Source: Streptomyces sp. NRRL B-1140 (GTDB lineage: Bacteria > Actinomycetota > Actinomycetes > Streptomycetales > Streptomycetaceae). Taken from it: a stretch of 64,000 bases of DNA. The DNA lies in NCBI RefSeq assembly GCF_001280065.1, contig NZ_LGEA01000001.1, positions 372,001 through 436,000 of the forward strand. Direction: 5' to 3'. Position 1 is the stretch's first letter; each line of letters starts with the position of its first letter. This document shows, piece by piece, positions 16,908 through 27,698 of the stretch. Below the pieces are notes generated by a model that was not told where the DNA came from, did not search any database, and saw nothing but the letters and a program-made list of their open reading frames with translations. The translations under genes and the position numbers were made by a program.

Positions 16908-17136
16908 GACCGCTGTGGAACGATCCGGTCACCGGGCATCACCCGCAGGAATGGCCGCACCCTGTCGTGGCCGACCGGGGCGCGGTGCTCGGCGCACCTT
17001 GCCCCCGCCGACCGGAGGGTGCTACCCCGCCGTGCGGCTGGAGCTGCCGTGCGAAGGGACGCCGGGCCTCCCTCCGGGTTCTAGAGTCGAGGCGGACATC
17101 GGCGGGTGGCACGGACGAAGGTGAGGCGGAGAACAC

Positions 17137-17808
17137 GTGATCCGAGTGGTGGTGGTGGACGACGAGGCGCTGGTCCGCTCGGGGTTCGGGCTCATCCTGA
17201 GCGCCTCCGACGACATCGAGGTCGTCGCCACCGCGAGCGGTGGTGAAGCAGTGGATACCGTCCGCCGCGAGCGGCCCGACGTGGTCCTGCTGGACATCCG
17301 GATGCCGGACGTCGACGGGCTCACCGTGCTGCGCGAGGTTCGTACGATGCCGGATGCTCCGGTCGTGGCGATGCTCACCACGTTCGACGCCGACGAGTAC
17401 ATCCTGACCGCGCTGCACTCGGGCGCGGCCGGTTTCCTGCTCAAGGACACCGAGCCGGAGCAACTCGCCCAACTGGTGCGCACTCTGGCCGCCGGCGGTG
17501 TGGTGCTCTCCCCGAAGGCGTCGCGGACCCTGCTGCACAGCCACCCCGGCACCCAGACGGCCGTCGACGAGGAGGCGGCCCGGGTGCGGCTCCTCACCGC
17601 CCGCGAGCGCGACGTGCTGCTGCTGGTGGCGGAGGGTCTGTCGAACGCCGACATCGGGGCCCGCCTCCACCTGGGTGCCGGCACGGTCAAGGATCACGTC
17701 AGCGCCATCCTCACCAAGCTCCGTGTGGCGAGCCGGGTGCAGGCCGCGCTGCTGGCGCAGCGTGCCGGTCTGCTCGGCGAGCACCCGCGGTCGGAGGCCG
17801 GCCGATGA
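17137..17808 (+). CDS. NarL/FixJ-family response regulator
   Basis: 223 residues. Receiver domain ~1-118 with the acidic pair DD (8-9), phospho-acceptor Asp53 in VVLLDIRMPD, the conserved Thr in MLTTFDADEY and Lys in FLLKDTEPEQL. LuxR-type HTH ~150-210 with LTARERDVLLLVAEGLSNADIG and TVKDHVSAILTKLRV. The stop overlaps the start of the histidine kinase (ATGA), so the two are one transcription unit. It probably controls the convergent ABC exporter or its own operon, but no operator is evident. Confidence 0.93.
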   Translation: MIRVVVVDDEALVRSGFGLILSASDDIEVVATASGGEAVDTVRRERPDVVLLDIRMPDVDGLTVLREVRTMPDAPVVAMLTTFDADEYILTALHSGAAGFLLKDTEPEQLAQLVRTLAAGGVVLSPKASRTLLHSHPGTQTAVDEEAARVRLLTARERDVLLLVAEGLSNADIGARLHLGAGTVKDHVSAILTKLRVASRVQAALLAQRAGLLGEHPRSEAGR

Positions 17809-18917
17809 GCCGTGCACGTGCCCTGTGGCAGCGGGTCCCAGCGCCGGTCGTCGACATCGCTGTGGTGGCGGTGGCGGCGGTGGACGTAGGCGTGGTGAGC
17901 ATGTGGGGGCACACGCCTCTCGGGGTGGCACTGGCCTCGGTCGGCTGCGCCGCGTTGGCGTTCCGGCGCAGGTTCCCGCTCGGCGTCTTCCTGCTCACCC
18001 TGCCCATCGCTCTGATGCAGGACGTCGCCGTCGCTGTGCTGGTGGCGCTGTTCACGCTGGCCGAACGCTCCCGTAACCGCCCTCTCCTCGCGGTGTGCGT
18101 CGCCCTGGCCGCCGTCGCGAGCAGCACTCCGTGGCCTCTGGCCGAGGTCGACCGCACCATGACACTGGTCTTCTTCGTGTACGGCCTGGCGACGAGCGCC
18201 GCGCCGGTCCTCTGCGGCCAGCTTCTCCAGGCACAACGGGACTTGGCGCGGCGGCTGGCCGAGATCGAGGAGGCCAGGGAGCACGAGCGGACCCTGCACG
18301 CACAGGCCGTGCTCGCCCGCGAGCGCGCCCAGTTGGCCCGCGAGATGCATGACGTGGTCTCCCACCAGGTCAGCCTGATCGCCGTACGGGCCGGAGCCCT
18401 TCAGGTCGCCGCCAAGGACGCGGACGCCGAGGAGGCCGCCCGCACGATCCGTACGCTGAGCGTCACCACCCTCGACGAACTGCGCACCATGGTCACCCTG
18501 CTGCGCGCCTCCGGCGGCCACGCCACCGAGCTGACCCCTCAGCCCACCCTGGCCGACCTGCGCAAACTGGTGGAGTCCAGCGGCATCCACGCGGAGTTGT
18601 CGGGTGAGCTTCCGCCCGCCGTGGGCACCCCCGCGCAACGGGCCCTCTACCGTACGGTCCAGGAAGCGCTGACCAACGTCCGCAAGCACGCCCCCGGTGC
18701 CGGAGCACGCGTCGAGCTGTGGCAGGACGGCGAGGGCATCGGAGTGACCGTCACCAACTCCGCACCGACCCGCCCTTCCCTCTCCCTGCCCGGCTCCCGG
18801 CAGGGCCTGGTCGGTCTGCGCGAACGGGCCGACATCCTGCACGGCACCCTCGACGCGGGTCCGACCGCGGAGGGCGGCTACCGGGTACGGCTGCGGATTC
18901 CCCTCAGCGCGAGCTGA
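17805..18917 (+). CDS. DesK/NarX-type sensor histidine kinase (HisKA_3)
   Basis: 370 residues. The N-terminal ~140 residues contain about four to five membrane helices (VVDIAVVAVAAVDVGVVSM, VALASVGCAALAF, GVFLLTLPIALMQDVAVAVLVALF, MTLVFFVYGLATSAAPVL). A coiled linker (LARRLAEIEEAREHERTLHAQ) precedes the dimerisation helix with phospho-acceptor His182 in REMHDVVSHQVSLIAV. The ATPase domain has the N box EALTNVRKHA and glycine box GSRQGLVGLRERADIL. It has no large extracellular sensor, so it probably senses a membrane or envelope signal. Partner of the adjacent response regulator. Confidence 0.93.
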   Translation: MSRARALWQRVPAPVVDIAVVAVAAVDVGVVSMWGHTPLGVALASVGCAALAFRRRFPLGVFLLTLPIALMQDVAVAVLVALFTLAERSRNRPLLAVCVALAAVASSTPWPLAEVDRTMTLVFFVYGLATSAAPVLCGQLLQAQRDLARRLAEIEEAREHERTLHAQAVLARERAQLAREMHDVVSHQVSLIAVRAGALQVAAKDADAEEAARTIRTLSVTTLDELRTMVTLLRASGGHATELTPQPTLADLRKLVESSGIHAELSGELPPAVGTPAQRALYRTVQEALTNVRKHAPGAGARVELWQDGEGIGVTVTNSAPTRPSLSLPGSRQGLVGLRERADILHGTLDAGPTAEGGYRVRLRIPLSAS

Positions 18918-18939
18918 CCCCCCTCACCCTGGTTCGTCG

Positions 18940-20739
18940 TCATGTCGCGGGCGTCAGGAGCTGGGTGGCCGCCAGTTGCGCGTACAGCCGGTCCAGGGTC
19001 ACCAGTTCCTCGTGCGTGCCCACGGACCGGACGTGTCCCCCGTCCATGACGACGATCCGGTCGGCGCCCGTCACCGTCGACAGACGGTGCGCCACCACCA
19101 GCACGGTGGTCTCGCGGGCCACCTCCGTGATGGCGTCCCGCACCGCCCGCTCGTTGACGGCGTCGAGTTGCGACGTCGCCTCGTCCAGCAGAAGCAGCCT
19201 GGGCTTGCGAAGCAGGGCGCGGGCCAGGGCGATGCGCTGCCGCTCGCCGCCCGACAGCTTCGAGCCACGGTGTCCGACCGGGGTGTCCAGACCGTGGGGC
19301 AGGCGCTCGACGAGGGTGTCGAGTCGCGTCCGGGCCAGGGCGTCGCGGATGTCGTCGTCCGTCGCTCCGGGCGCCGCGAAGACCAGGTTCTCCCGCAGCG
19401 TGCCGGCGAGCACCGGCGCGTCCTGCTCCACATGGCCGATGACAGATCGCAACTCGGGCAGAGGCCAGTCCTGTACGTCCGTGCCGTCGACGAGGACCCG
19501 GCCGTCCGTGGCGTCGTAGAACCGCTCGATGAGCGCGAACACCGTCGACTTGCCCGCACCGGACGGTCCGACGAAGGCCGTCATGCCGGTGCGCGGCACG
19601 TCGAAGCTCACCTGCCGATGGGTGTACGGCAGGCCCGGGCGGTAACGGAAGGACACGTCCTCGAAGCGGACCGACACCGGACCCGGCACCGCTGCCGGCC
19701 GGGTGGGCCGGGCCTGCCCGGGCAGGGCCTGCCGCCGGGCGGTCGGTTCCGTCGCCAGGTGTTCCACCTGCGCGATCCGGGAGATCGCGGCCGCCCCCTC
19801 CTGATAAGAGGTCACGGCGTCGATCAGCTTGGACACCGGCTCGATCAGGTAGAAGAGGTACAGCAGGAAGGCGATGAGGGTCGACACGGGAATCTCCCCG
19901 GACGCCACCCGCGCCCCACCGACGCCGAGCACTGCCAGGAAGGCCAGCTGAACCGCGAGTTCGTCGGCCGAGCCGGCGACGGCCTCCCACTTCGCGCTCT
20001 TCACACCGTGCCGCCACGCCCGCTGTGCCGCCGCCTCCACCCGGGCGGTCTCCCGCTCCTCGGCACCGGACGCCTTCACCGTACGGAACGCCCCGAGCGC
20101 CCGTTCCAGCACGATCGAGATGTCCCCGACCGCCTCCTGCGACCGCTCGGTGGCCCGCGCGATCCTCGGCATCACCAGCATGACGGCCCCGCCGACCACC
20201 GCGACCACACCGAGCGTCACACCCAGCAGCACGACGTCCAGGTACGCCATCATCACGATCGCCGCCACGAAAGACACCGCTCCGGTGGCGGCGGAGACGA
20301 CCGCGTGGGTGCTGACGGCCCGCAACAGCGTGGTGTCCGAGGTGACCCTGGACATCAGATCGCCCGGCGGTATCCGCTCCCACTCCGCGATCCGCAGCCG
20401 CATCAACCGCCCCGCCAGGGTGCGCCGCGCGGCCAGGACCACCGATTCCGCCGTCCGCTCCAGCACGTACGCGCCGAACGCCTCGACAGCGGTGCCCAGC
20501 AGCACCAGCACGGTGAGCGCGACAAGGATGCCGGCGATGGTCTCACCGGAGGCGAGCCGGTCCACCAGGGCCTTCGTGGCCAGTGGCTGCAGCAGTCCCC
20601 CGGCTGCCCCGGCCAGGGCACACAGCAGGCCCAGGGCGACGGCCCACCGGTGCGGCCGGACGTAGGCGCCCAGTGCCTTGACCGTCTCCCGGACGGACGG
20701 GGACGTCTCATCCGTCGTCAGGGCGGATGCGGTGTTCAC
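18940..20739 (-). CDS. ABC exporter, fused membrane and ATPase domains
   Basis: 599 residues from GTG 20739, with AAAGGA 5 nt upstream. Residues ~30-320 are a six-helix ABC_membrane domain (WAVALGLLCALAGAAGGLLQPLATKALVD). Residues ~350-590 are the ATPase: Walker A GPSGAGKSTV, Q-loop GHVEQDAPVLAG, signature LSGGERQRIALARALL, Walker B LLLLDEATSQLDAVNE and H-loop VVAHRLSTV. It would act as a homodimeric drug or lipid exporter. It converges on the two-component operon with only 22 bp between stops. A small membrane protein lies just upstream on the same strand. Confidence 0.92.
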   Translation of the reverse strand: MNTASALTTDETSPSVRETVKALGAYVRPHRWAVALGLLCALAGAAGGLLQPLATKALVDRLASGETIAGILVALTVLVLLGTAVEAFGAYVLERTAESVVLAARRTLAGRLMRLRIAEWERIPPGDLMSRVTSDTTLLRAVSTHAVVSAATGAVSFVAAIVMMAYLDVVLLGVTLGVVAVVGGAVMLVMPRIARATERSQEAVGDISIVLERALGAFRTVKASGAEERETARVEAAAQRAWRHGVKSAKWEAVAGSADELAVQLAFLAVLGVGGARVASGEIPVSTLIAFLLYLFYLIEPVSKLIDAVTSYQEGAAAISRIAQVEHLATEPTARRQALPGQARPTRPAAVPGPVSVRFEDVSFRYRPGLPYTHRQVSFDVPRTGMTAFVGPSGAGKSTVFALIERFYDATDGRVLVDGTDVQDWPLPELRSVIGHVEQDAPVLAGTLRENLVFAAPGATDDDIRDALARTRLDTLVERLPHGLDTPVGHRGSKLSGGERQRIALARALLRKPRLLLLDEATSQLDAVNERAVRDAITEVARETTVLVVAHRLSTVTGADRIVVMDGGHVRSVGTHEELVTLDRLYAQLAATQLLTPAT

Positions 20740-20790
20740 GAAGTTCCTTTCCTCTGCGGTCTGCCGGGCACGGCATGGGCGGTCCGGCGC

Positions 20791-20843
20791 ACCGCGGGTG
20801 TGATCAGGTGTCGGCTCACCACGGGCGTGAGCAGGTGCCGGCT
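20791..20843. repeat. Two 26-bp direct repeats upstream of the ABC exporter
   Basis: Copies at 20791-20816 and 20818-20843 share the pattern ACC-CGGGYGTGA-CAGGTG-CGGCT with a 27-bp period. They fill the space between the small membrane-protein stop and the exporter start, so they could be tandem regulator sites or a simple duplication. Confidence 0.5.
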
Positions 20844-21057
20844 AGCCGGCGAATACGGCCGCCCTCGCGGCGAGGGCGTGCGCCAGCCCTTCGGGGAACT
20901 CGGGGCGCAGGACGAACAGAACGAACGCACCCGCCGCCACCGTCAGGCCGAGGAACTCCAGGAGTTCGCCCCTGCCCGGGACGGCGTCACGGTCCGGTAC
21001 GTCGACCGGTGTTCCCAGGAAGCCCTCGCGGTCGTTGCGTCGCGCACGATGTGTCAT
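20842..21057 (-). CDS. Small single-pass membrane protein
   Basis: 71 residues (MTHRARRNDREGFLGTP...). One hydrophobic segment, FLGLTVAAGAFVLFVLRP, lies at about residues 36-53, preceded by an acidic/basic soluble part. A GGAGG motif is very close to ATG 21057, which is tighter than usual spacing. Its stop is about 100 bp before the ABC exporter gene on the same strand, so it may be its accessory or immunity-type partner. I do not recognise the family. Confidence 0.5.
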   Translation of the reverse strand: MTHRARRNDREGFLGTPVDVPDRDAVPGRGELLEFLGLTVAAGAFVLFVLRPEFPEGLAHALAARAAVFAG

Positions 21058-21118
21058 GCCTCCAGCCTCTGAGCCCGTTTGCCCCGCGCCCATCCGGCAC
21101 CTGTCGGGTGCACCCCCG

Positions 21119-21345
21119 CCGAGTGGCTGGAGAGGACAGCCGTCCGGTCGCACCGGGCCGGGCCGGAGAGGAGACTCCGCCGACCGGCAGGGCGGTCCCC
21201 GCCGATCGGCGGGGGGACCCACCCCGGCCCCCGGGAGGGCCCCCCCCCCGGGGTGGTGGGAAAGGCCAGCCGCCCGGTCCCACCGGGCCGGGCGGGGGAG
21301 GACCTCCCGCCGACCGGGAGGGCGGTCCCCGCCGATCGGCGGGGA
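21119..21345. repeat. 130-bp-period imperfect tandem repeat with CCCCGCCGATCGGCGGGG palindrome
   Basis: Unit A (about 21119-21215) and unit B (about 21249-21345) share the order AGCCG-CCGGTC-CACCGGGCCGGGC, CGCCGACCGG-AGGGCGG and an identical 18-bp perfect palindrome CCCCGCCGATCGGCGGGG at 21197-21214 and 21327-21344, exactly 130 bp apart. The spacer is a very G/C-homopolymeric stretch. The whole block lies between two divergent genes, immediately upstream of the membrane-protein gene at 21402. Confidence 0.75.
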
Positions 21346-21401
21346 CACCACCGACGGCTGCCGGATGGTCCCCCGCACGGCGCCCACGCGAGGTTGTCCG
21401 T

Positions 21402-22670
21402 ATGACACAGACACAGCCGCCACAGGCGACGCAGGCTCCGCAGGAGAACTCGCCTTCGCCGCCCCGCACTTCGCCCGAGTCCGCCGTGCCGGACTCGCCC
21501 GGTCCGTCGATGGGCCGCCTCGTCGGGGTGGATCTGGCCCGCGCGCTGGCGGTGTTCGGCATGTACGTCGTGCACATCGGTCCCCCGCTGTCGGCCACGA
21601 CCGGCGTCGCCTCCTGGATCCGGTACGTGGCGGACGGTCATTCATCGGTCCTGTTCGCCACCCTCGCCGGGTTCTCGCTGATGCTGCTCGCCGGCCGCCG
21701 TGAGCCGAAGACCGGCGTGGCCGGCCGGCAGGCGAAGGCCCGCATCGCGATCCGCGCCGTGGTCCTGCTGGCGCTGGGCACCGTGATGGCGATGGAGTAC
21801 GGGGGCGTGATCATCCTCGGCTTCTACGGGGTCTACTTCCTGCTGGCCCTGCCCCTGGTGCGCCTGCGTGCCAGGACGCTCGCGATCATCGCGGCGGCTC
21901 TGGCCCTCGTCACACCGCAGCTGGCGTTCGCCCTGAACGCGCTGCTGACGCCGTCGGTCCAGCAGAGCATCAACGCCTACGACCCGCTCCACCGCCTCAG
22001 CGACGTAGGACTGCTCGATCTGCTGCTCACCGGTTTCTACCCGGCGCTCACGTGGATGTCGTTCGTGACGGCGGGCATGGCGCTGGGCCGCCTGGACCTG
22101 TCCTCCGGCACCGTCCGGCGGCGCCTGGCCGCGCTGGGTGCCTCCCTCACCGTGGCCGCGTACGGCATGTCGCTGCTGCTCGCCGGCAAGGGCGCGTTGC
22201 GGAGCATGGCGGAGGACGGGTCGTCGTCCGCGAGCTCCGGTTCGATGCCCCCGGACAGCGGGTCGGTGTCTCTCGACGGTGGGTCGTTCCCCGACCTGCC
22301 GGCGTCGTCACTGCTGACGGCGGGGCCGCACAGCGGCACCACGTTCGACATCATCGGCAGTGTCGGAGTCGCGATCCTCGTGATCGTGGGCGCGACGGCG
22401 CTGATGGACCGCCTGCCGCGTCTGCGCCGCCTGGCGAAGCCGGTCATCGCCGTGGGCACCATGTCGCTGACGGCCTACGTCGGCCACTTCCTCGCACAGT
22501 CCGCGCTGTCCCTGTCGGCCGGGACCGACACCCAGCGATCATGGGGACCGCTGCTCATGTTCGTCCTCGGAGCCACCCTGTTCGCCGCGATCTGGTCCCG
22601 CTTCTTCCGCCGCGGCCCTCTGGAATACCTGCTCAACACCGCCACCAGGCCGGCGAAGCACATCCGATGA
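21402..22670 (+). CDS. DUF418/DUF1624-like multi-pass membrane protein (heparan-alpha-glucosaminide acetyltransferase-like)
   Basis: 422 residues from ATG 21402. A Pro/Ser-rich cytoplasmic leader (~35 residues) precedes RLVGVDLARALAVFGMYVVHIG, the diagnostic first helix of this acyltransferase-like membrane family. About ten further helices follow, with a low-complexity Ser/Asp-rich loop (SSSASSGSMPPDSGS) at about residues 278-300. The conserved C-terminal segment VGTMSLTAYVGHFLAQSAL carries the family His. Role unknown; members are thought to transfer or transport acyl groups. Monocistronic, preceded by the 130-bp repeat block and followed by a hairpin. Confidence 0.8.
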   Translation: MTQTQPPQATQAPQENSPSPPRTSPESAVPDSPGPSMGRLVGVDLARALAVFGMYVVHIGPPLSATTGVASWIRYVADGHSSVLFATLAGFSLMLLAGRREPKTGVAGRQAKARIAIRAVVLLALGTVMAMEYGGVIILGFYGVYFLLALPLVRLRARTLAIIAAALALVTPQLAFALNALLTPSVQQSINAYDPLHRLSDVGLLDLLLTGFYPALTWMSFVTAGMALGRLDLSSGTVRRRLAALGASLTVAAYGMSLLLAGKGALRSMAEDGSSSASSGSMPPDSGSVSLDGGSFPDLPASSLLTAGPHSGTTFDIIGSVGVAILVIVGATALMDRLPRLRRLAKPVIAVGTMSLTAYVGHFLAQSALSLSAGTDTQRSWGPLLMFVLGATLFAAIWSRFFRRGPLEYLLNTATRPAKHIR

Positions 22671-22677
22671 AACCGGA

Positions 22678-22709
22678 CCGGGGTGGAACGGCTTGACACT
22701 CCGCCCCGG
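22678..22709 (+). terminator. Hairpin terminator after the DUF418-like gene
   Basis: CCGGGGTGGA pairs with TCCGCCCCGG (one G-T pair) across a 12-nt loop, 8 bp after the stop codon. Confidence 0.6.
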
Positions 22710-23097
22710 CCTGGACGATGGCAAAGAGCTCGAGTGGTCCTGCGGCCCGACCAGGAACTCGTGTGCATCGGGTTCCGCTTGGACGCGGGAGCACCTGGCG
22801 TGAATACACCCGGCGCATACCCCACTGGCCGGCCCGGTGCTCCCATATATGACGTGACGTCAGGGGCGTGAGCCGGACGAAACCCGCAAGTAGCCAAGTC
22901 TTCCGTGTCGCGAGACTAGACAGGAGCAACGTCCGTATCCGTTAATCCATCCCATGTATCACTCAAGAGGGTTGATCGAACCGAGACCCCGACGCATGAG
23001 CACGTGACGGCGTCGCACCCGACCGACCGACCACCCGACCTGTGAGCGCACGCACCGAAGACCAAGCAGTCACCTTCCCCCCACCGAAGGGTGCGAG
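22710..23097. other. Intergenic region upstream of the GH127 gene
   Basis: No supported gene. It is less GC-rich than the surroundings (for example around 22915-22980) and should contain the promoter of the GH127 gene. I see no GAAGCGCTTC-type operator like the pair at 29.3-29.4 kb. Confidence 0.5.
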
Positions 23098-25410
23098 ATG
23101 TCTTCCTCCGTCAGCAGACGGCGTCTCCTGCAAGCAGCCGGGGCCACGGCCGCCGCCGCTGCCACCGGTTCCTTCACCGGCGCAGCGCCTGCCCGAGCGG
23201 CCGCCCCTCCCGCGAGGCCCGATATCGGGGTGTCCGCGCATCCCTTCGCCCTCGGCCAGGTCCGGCTGACCGCGAGCCGCTGGCTGGACAACCAGGACCG
23301 AACGCGCAACTACCTTCGGTTCGTCGATGTCGACCGGCTGCTGTACAACTTCCGCGCCAATCACCGCCTGTCCACCAACGGCGCGACGGCGAACGGCGGT
23401 TGGGACGCGCCGACGTTCCCCTTCCGCACTCACGCCCAGGGGCACTTCCTCACCGCGTGGGCACAGCTCTACGCGGTCACCGGGGACACCGTCTGCCGGG
23501 ACAAGGCAACCCATATGGTCGCGGAGTTGGCCGCGTGCCAGGCCAACAACAGTGCCGCCGGTTTCGGCGCCGGGTATCTCTCCGGCTACCCCGAGTCCGA
23601 CTTCACCGCCCTCGAGCAGCGCACCCTGAGCAACGGCAACGTGCCGTACTACACCATCCACAAGACCCTGGCCGGCCTGCTGGACGTGTGGCGCCTCATC
23701 GGCAGCACACAAGCCCGTGACGTCCTGCTCTCCTTGGCGGGGTGGGTCGACCGGCGCACCGGCCGGCTGAGCGGTCAGCAGATGCAGGCCATGCTGCAGA
23801 CGGAGTTCGGCGGCATGAACACGGTGCTGACCGATCTCTATCAGCAGACGGGCGAGGCGCGGTGGCTCACCGTCGCCCAACGGTTCGATCACGCCGCGGT
23901 GCTCGACCCTCTGGCGGCCGGCCAGGACCGGCTCAGCGGACTGCACGCCAACACGCAGGTGCCCAAGTGGATCGGGGCCGCCCGGGAGTTCAAGGCCACC
24001 GGCACCCCTCGGTACCGGGACATCGCCACCCATGCCTGGAACTTCTGCGTCGGCAACCACACTTATGCCATCGGCGGCAACAGCCAGGCGGAGCACTTCC
24101 GCGCCCCGAACGCCATCGCCGGCTACCTGAACAAGGACACGTGCGAAAGCTGCAACACCTTCAACATGCTCACCCTCACCCGGGAGCTGTTCGCGCTGGA
24201 CCCGAATCGGGCCGCCCTGTTCGACTACTACGAGCAGGCGTGGCTGAACCAGATGATCGGCCAGCAGAACCCGGCAGACGACCACGGCCACGTCACCTAC
24301 TTCACCCCGCTCGATCCTGGAGGCCGGCGCGGTGTCGGCCCGGCGTGGGGCGGCGGCACCTGGAGCACCGACTACGGCACCTTCTGGTGCTGCCAGGGCA
24401 CCGGCCTGGAGATGCACACCAGGCTGATGGACTCGATCTACTTCCACAGTGACACCACGCTGATCGTGAACCTGTTCGTGCCCTCGGTGCTCACCTGGCC
24501 GGAGCGCGGCATCACCGTCACCCAGACGACGGCCTATCCCGTGAGCGACACCACGGCCCTGCGGGTCACCGGGGACGCCGGCGGAACCTGGGCGATGCGC
24601 ATACGCATCCCGAGCTGGACCTCCGGGGCCACCGTCAGCGTCAACGGCGCGGCGCAGAACATCACCACCACGCCCGGCGGCTACGCCACCTTGACCCGCT
24701 CCTGGACCTCCGGCGACACGGTCACCGTCCGTCTGCCCATGCGGGTCGTCATGCGAGCGGCGAACGACGACGCGAACGTCGCCGCGATCACCTACGGCCC
24801 GGTGGTCCTTTCCGGCAACTACGGCGACTCCGCGCTCAACTCCCTTCCGAGGCTCGACCCTTCCTCGATCAGACGGACCGGCGGCACATCGCTCGCCTTC
24901 ACCGCCACCGCCAACGGATCCACCGTCGCCCTGGGCCCGTTCCACGACGCGCACGGCCACAACTACACCGTCTACTGGAACACCGGCGGTACCGGCACCG
25001 TCCGTCTCGCCAACGTGGGCAGCGGTCTCGTGCTGGGCATTCAGAACATGTCCACGGCCGACGGTGGCCGCGCTCTCCAGTGGAACGACTCGGGGACCGC
25101 CGACCACGACTGGCACATGATCCCCGACGGAAACGGGTTCCGCTTCCGCAACGCCCACAGCGGCAAGGTGCTCGGTGTCCAGGACATGTCCACGGCGGAC
25201 GGCGCGACCGTCCTGCAGTGGGCGGACAACGGCACCGCCGACCATCGTTGGACGCTGCTCGACCAGGGCGACGGCTCCTACAAGATCCGCAACGTGCACA
25301 GTGGCAAGTTGCTCGCCATCGCGAACAACTCCGCCGCCGTCGGCGCGTTCGCGGTGCAGGATCCGGACGACGGCACCGCCGACAACCGCTGGCGCATCGT
25401 GCGGAACTGA
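23098..25410 (+). CDS. GH127-type beta-L-arabinofuranosidase with C-terminal ricin-type lectin domain, Tat-exported
   Basis: 770 residues. A twin-arginine signal (SRRRLLQAAGAT, cleavage near ARAAAPP) exports the folded enzyme. Residues ~45-640 are the DUF1680/GH127 (alpha/alpha)6 barrel plus beta domains. The zinc-thiolate site is recognisable: Glu350 and Cys352 in CESCNTFN and Cys431-Cys432 in FWCCQGTG, matching Glu338, Cys340, Cys417 and Cys418 of bifidobacterial HypBA1, where a Cys is the nucleophile. Residues ~650-770 form a beta-trefoil with three QW-type repeats (GKVLGVQDMSTADGATVLQW). It should release beta-L-arabinofuranose from plant glycoproteins or pectic side chains. Confidence 0.9.
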   Translation: MSSSVSRRRLLQAAGATAAAAATGSFTGAAPARAAAPPARPDIGVSAHPFALGQVRLTASRWLDNQDRTRNYLRFVDVDRLLYNFRANHRLSTNGATANGGWDAPTFPFRTHAQGHFLTAWAQLYAVTGDTVCRDKATHMVAELAACQANNSAAGFGAGYLSGYPESDFTALEQRTLSNGNVPYYTIHKTLAGLLDVWRLIGSTQARDVLLSLAGWVDRRTGRLSGQQMQAMLQTEFGGMNTVLTDLYQQTGEARWLTVAQRFDHAAVLDPLAAGQDRLSGLHANTQVPKWIGAAREFKATGTPRYRDIATHAWNFCVGNHTYAIGGNSQAEHFRAPNAIAGYLNKDTCESCNTFNMLTLTRELFALDPNRAALFDYYEQAWLNQMIGQQNPADDHGHVTYFTPLDPGGRRGVGPAWGGGTWSTDYGTFWCCQGTGLEMHTRLMDSIYFHSDTTLIVNLFVPSVLTWPERGITVTQTTAYPVSDTTALRVTGDAGGTWAMRIRIPSWTSGATVSVNGAAQNITTTPGGYATLTRSWTSGDTVTVRLPMRVVMRAANDDANVAAITYGPVVLSGNYGDSALNSLPRLDPSSIRRTGGTSLAFTATANGSTVALGPFHDAHGHNYTVYWNTGGTGTVRLANVGSGLVLGIQNMSTADGGRALQWNDSGTADHDWHMIPDGNGFRFRNAHSGKVLGVQDMSTADGATVLQWADNGTADHRWTLLDQGDGSYKIRNVHSGKLLAIANNSAAVGAFAVQDPDDGTADNRWRIVRN

Positions 25411-25435
25411 CGCCTCCAGGGGAAGCACATTGTGA

Positions 25436-26929
<1,494 letters not shown>

Positions 26930-26958
26930 TCCGAGGTCCACGGAATACGCCAGCCATC

Positions 26959-26992
26959 GCGGGGCCGCAGGCGGTAGCGCCCGCGGCCCCGC
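26959..26992. terminator. Bidirectional hairpin between GH62 and the GH74 remnant
   Basis: Perfect 10-bp stem GCGGGGCCGC / GCGGCCCCGC with further pairing inside the loop. It lies between two convergent reading frames (stops at 26929 and 27006). Confidence 0.75.
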
Positions 26993-27005
26993 TCGGGTGT
27001 CGAGG

Positions 27006-27698
27006 TCAGGACGGGTCGCCGTACTGCAGGCCGCGTCCGTTGGTGCCGACGTAGACGCGGCCATAGGCGTCGGGATCGCCGGTGATGACGCCGCCGATGG
27101 CGCCCCACTGATGGGCCTTGTCGTTGACGCGGAGCCAGGTGGCGCCCTTGTCGGTGGAGCGGAAGACGCCCGTGACGTCCTTGACGGTGCCGATCAGGTA
27201 CAGGGCCTGGTAGCGGGCGCCCGGCTTGGCCTTGCCGAAGCCGAGGGCGGAGGCGGACCGCACCGTCTTGAGCGTGGTGAAGGTGCGACCGCCGTCGGTG
27301 GAGTGCAGCAGCCCCTTGGTGCTGCCGGCGATCCACACCGAGCGGGCTTTTGAATTGCCCGCTATGCCCAGCACCTTGCCGCTGTTGCGGTTCACCAGCT
27401 CGTAGTAGCCGTCACCGGTGGGCCGCAGCCTCCACTGCTGGTTGGCGGTGTTCTCGTCGGGCCACTGCTGGATGCGGGTGCCGTCGGCGGTGGAGAAGCC
27501 GTCGACGTCCAGCACCTTGCCGCTGCGCACGGAAACCAGCCGGTAGCAGGCATCGCCGTCGACCGTCGCGGCCTGCGAGTCCTCCTGCGCGAACAGGAGG
27601 TACGGCACGAGGACGGCGGGCACACCGAGCACCAGACCAGTGGCGGTCCGACGGCGGCGGTGACGCCCACGGCGCCCACCGTCCGTGAGGTGGTTCAT
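27006..27698 (-). pseudogene. Collapsed xyloglucanase: ricin-type domain joined to the last ~110 residues of a GH74 propeller
   Basis: 230 residues from ATG 27698 (MNHLTDGGRRGRHRRRR). After a signal-like hydrophobic segment (VLGVPAVLVPYLLFAQ) comes part of a ricin-type trefoil (GKVLDVDGFSTADGTRIQQW, then GKVLGIAGNSK). It changes abruptly at about residue 118 into GH74 sequence: SVWIAGSTKGLLHSTDGGRTFTTL, GVFRSTDKGATWLRVNDKAHQWG, ITGDPDAYGRVYVGTNGRG. GH74 enzymes need two seven-bladed propellers (~700 residues) and Asp catalysts that are absent here. The simplest reading is an in-frame internal deletion that left both ends. It could still be translated as a small secreted carbohydrate-binding protein. 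Confidence 0.7.
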
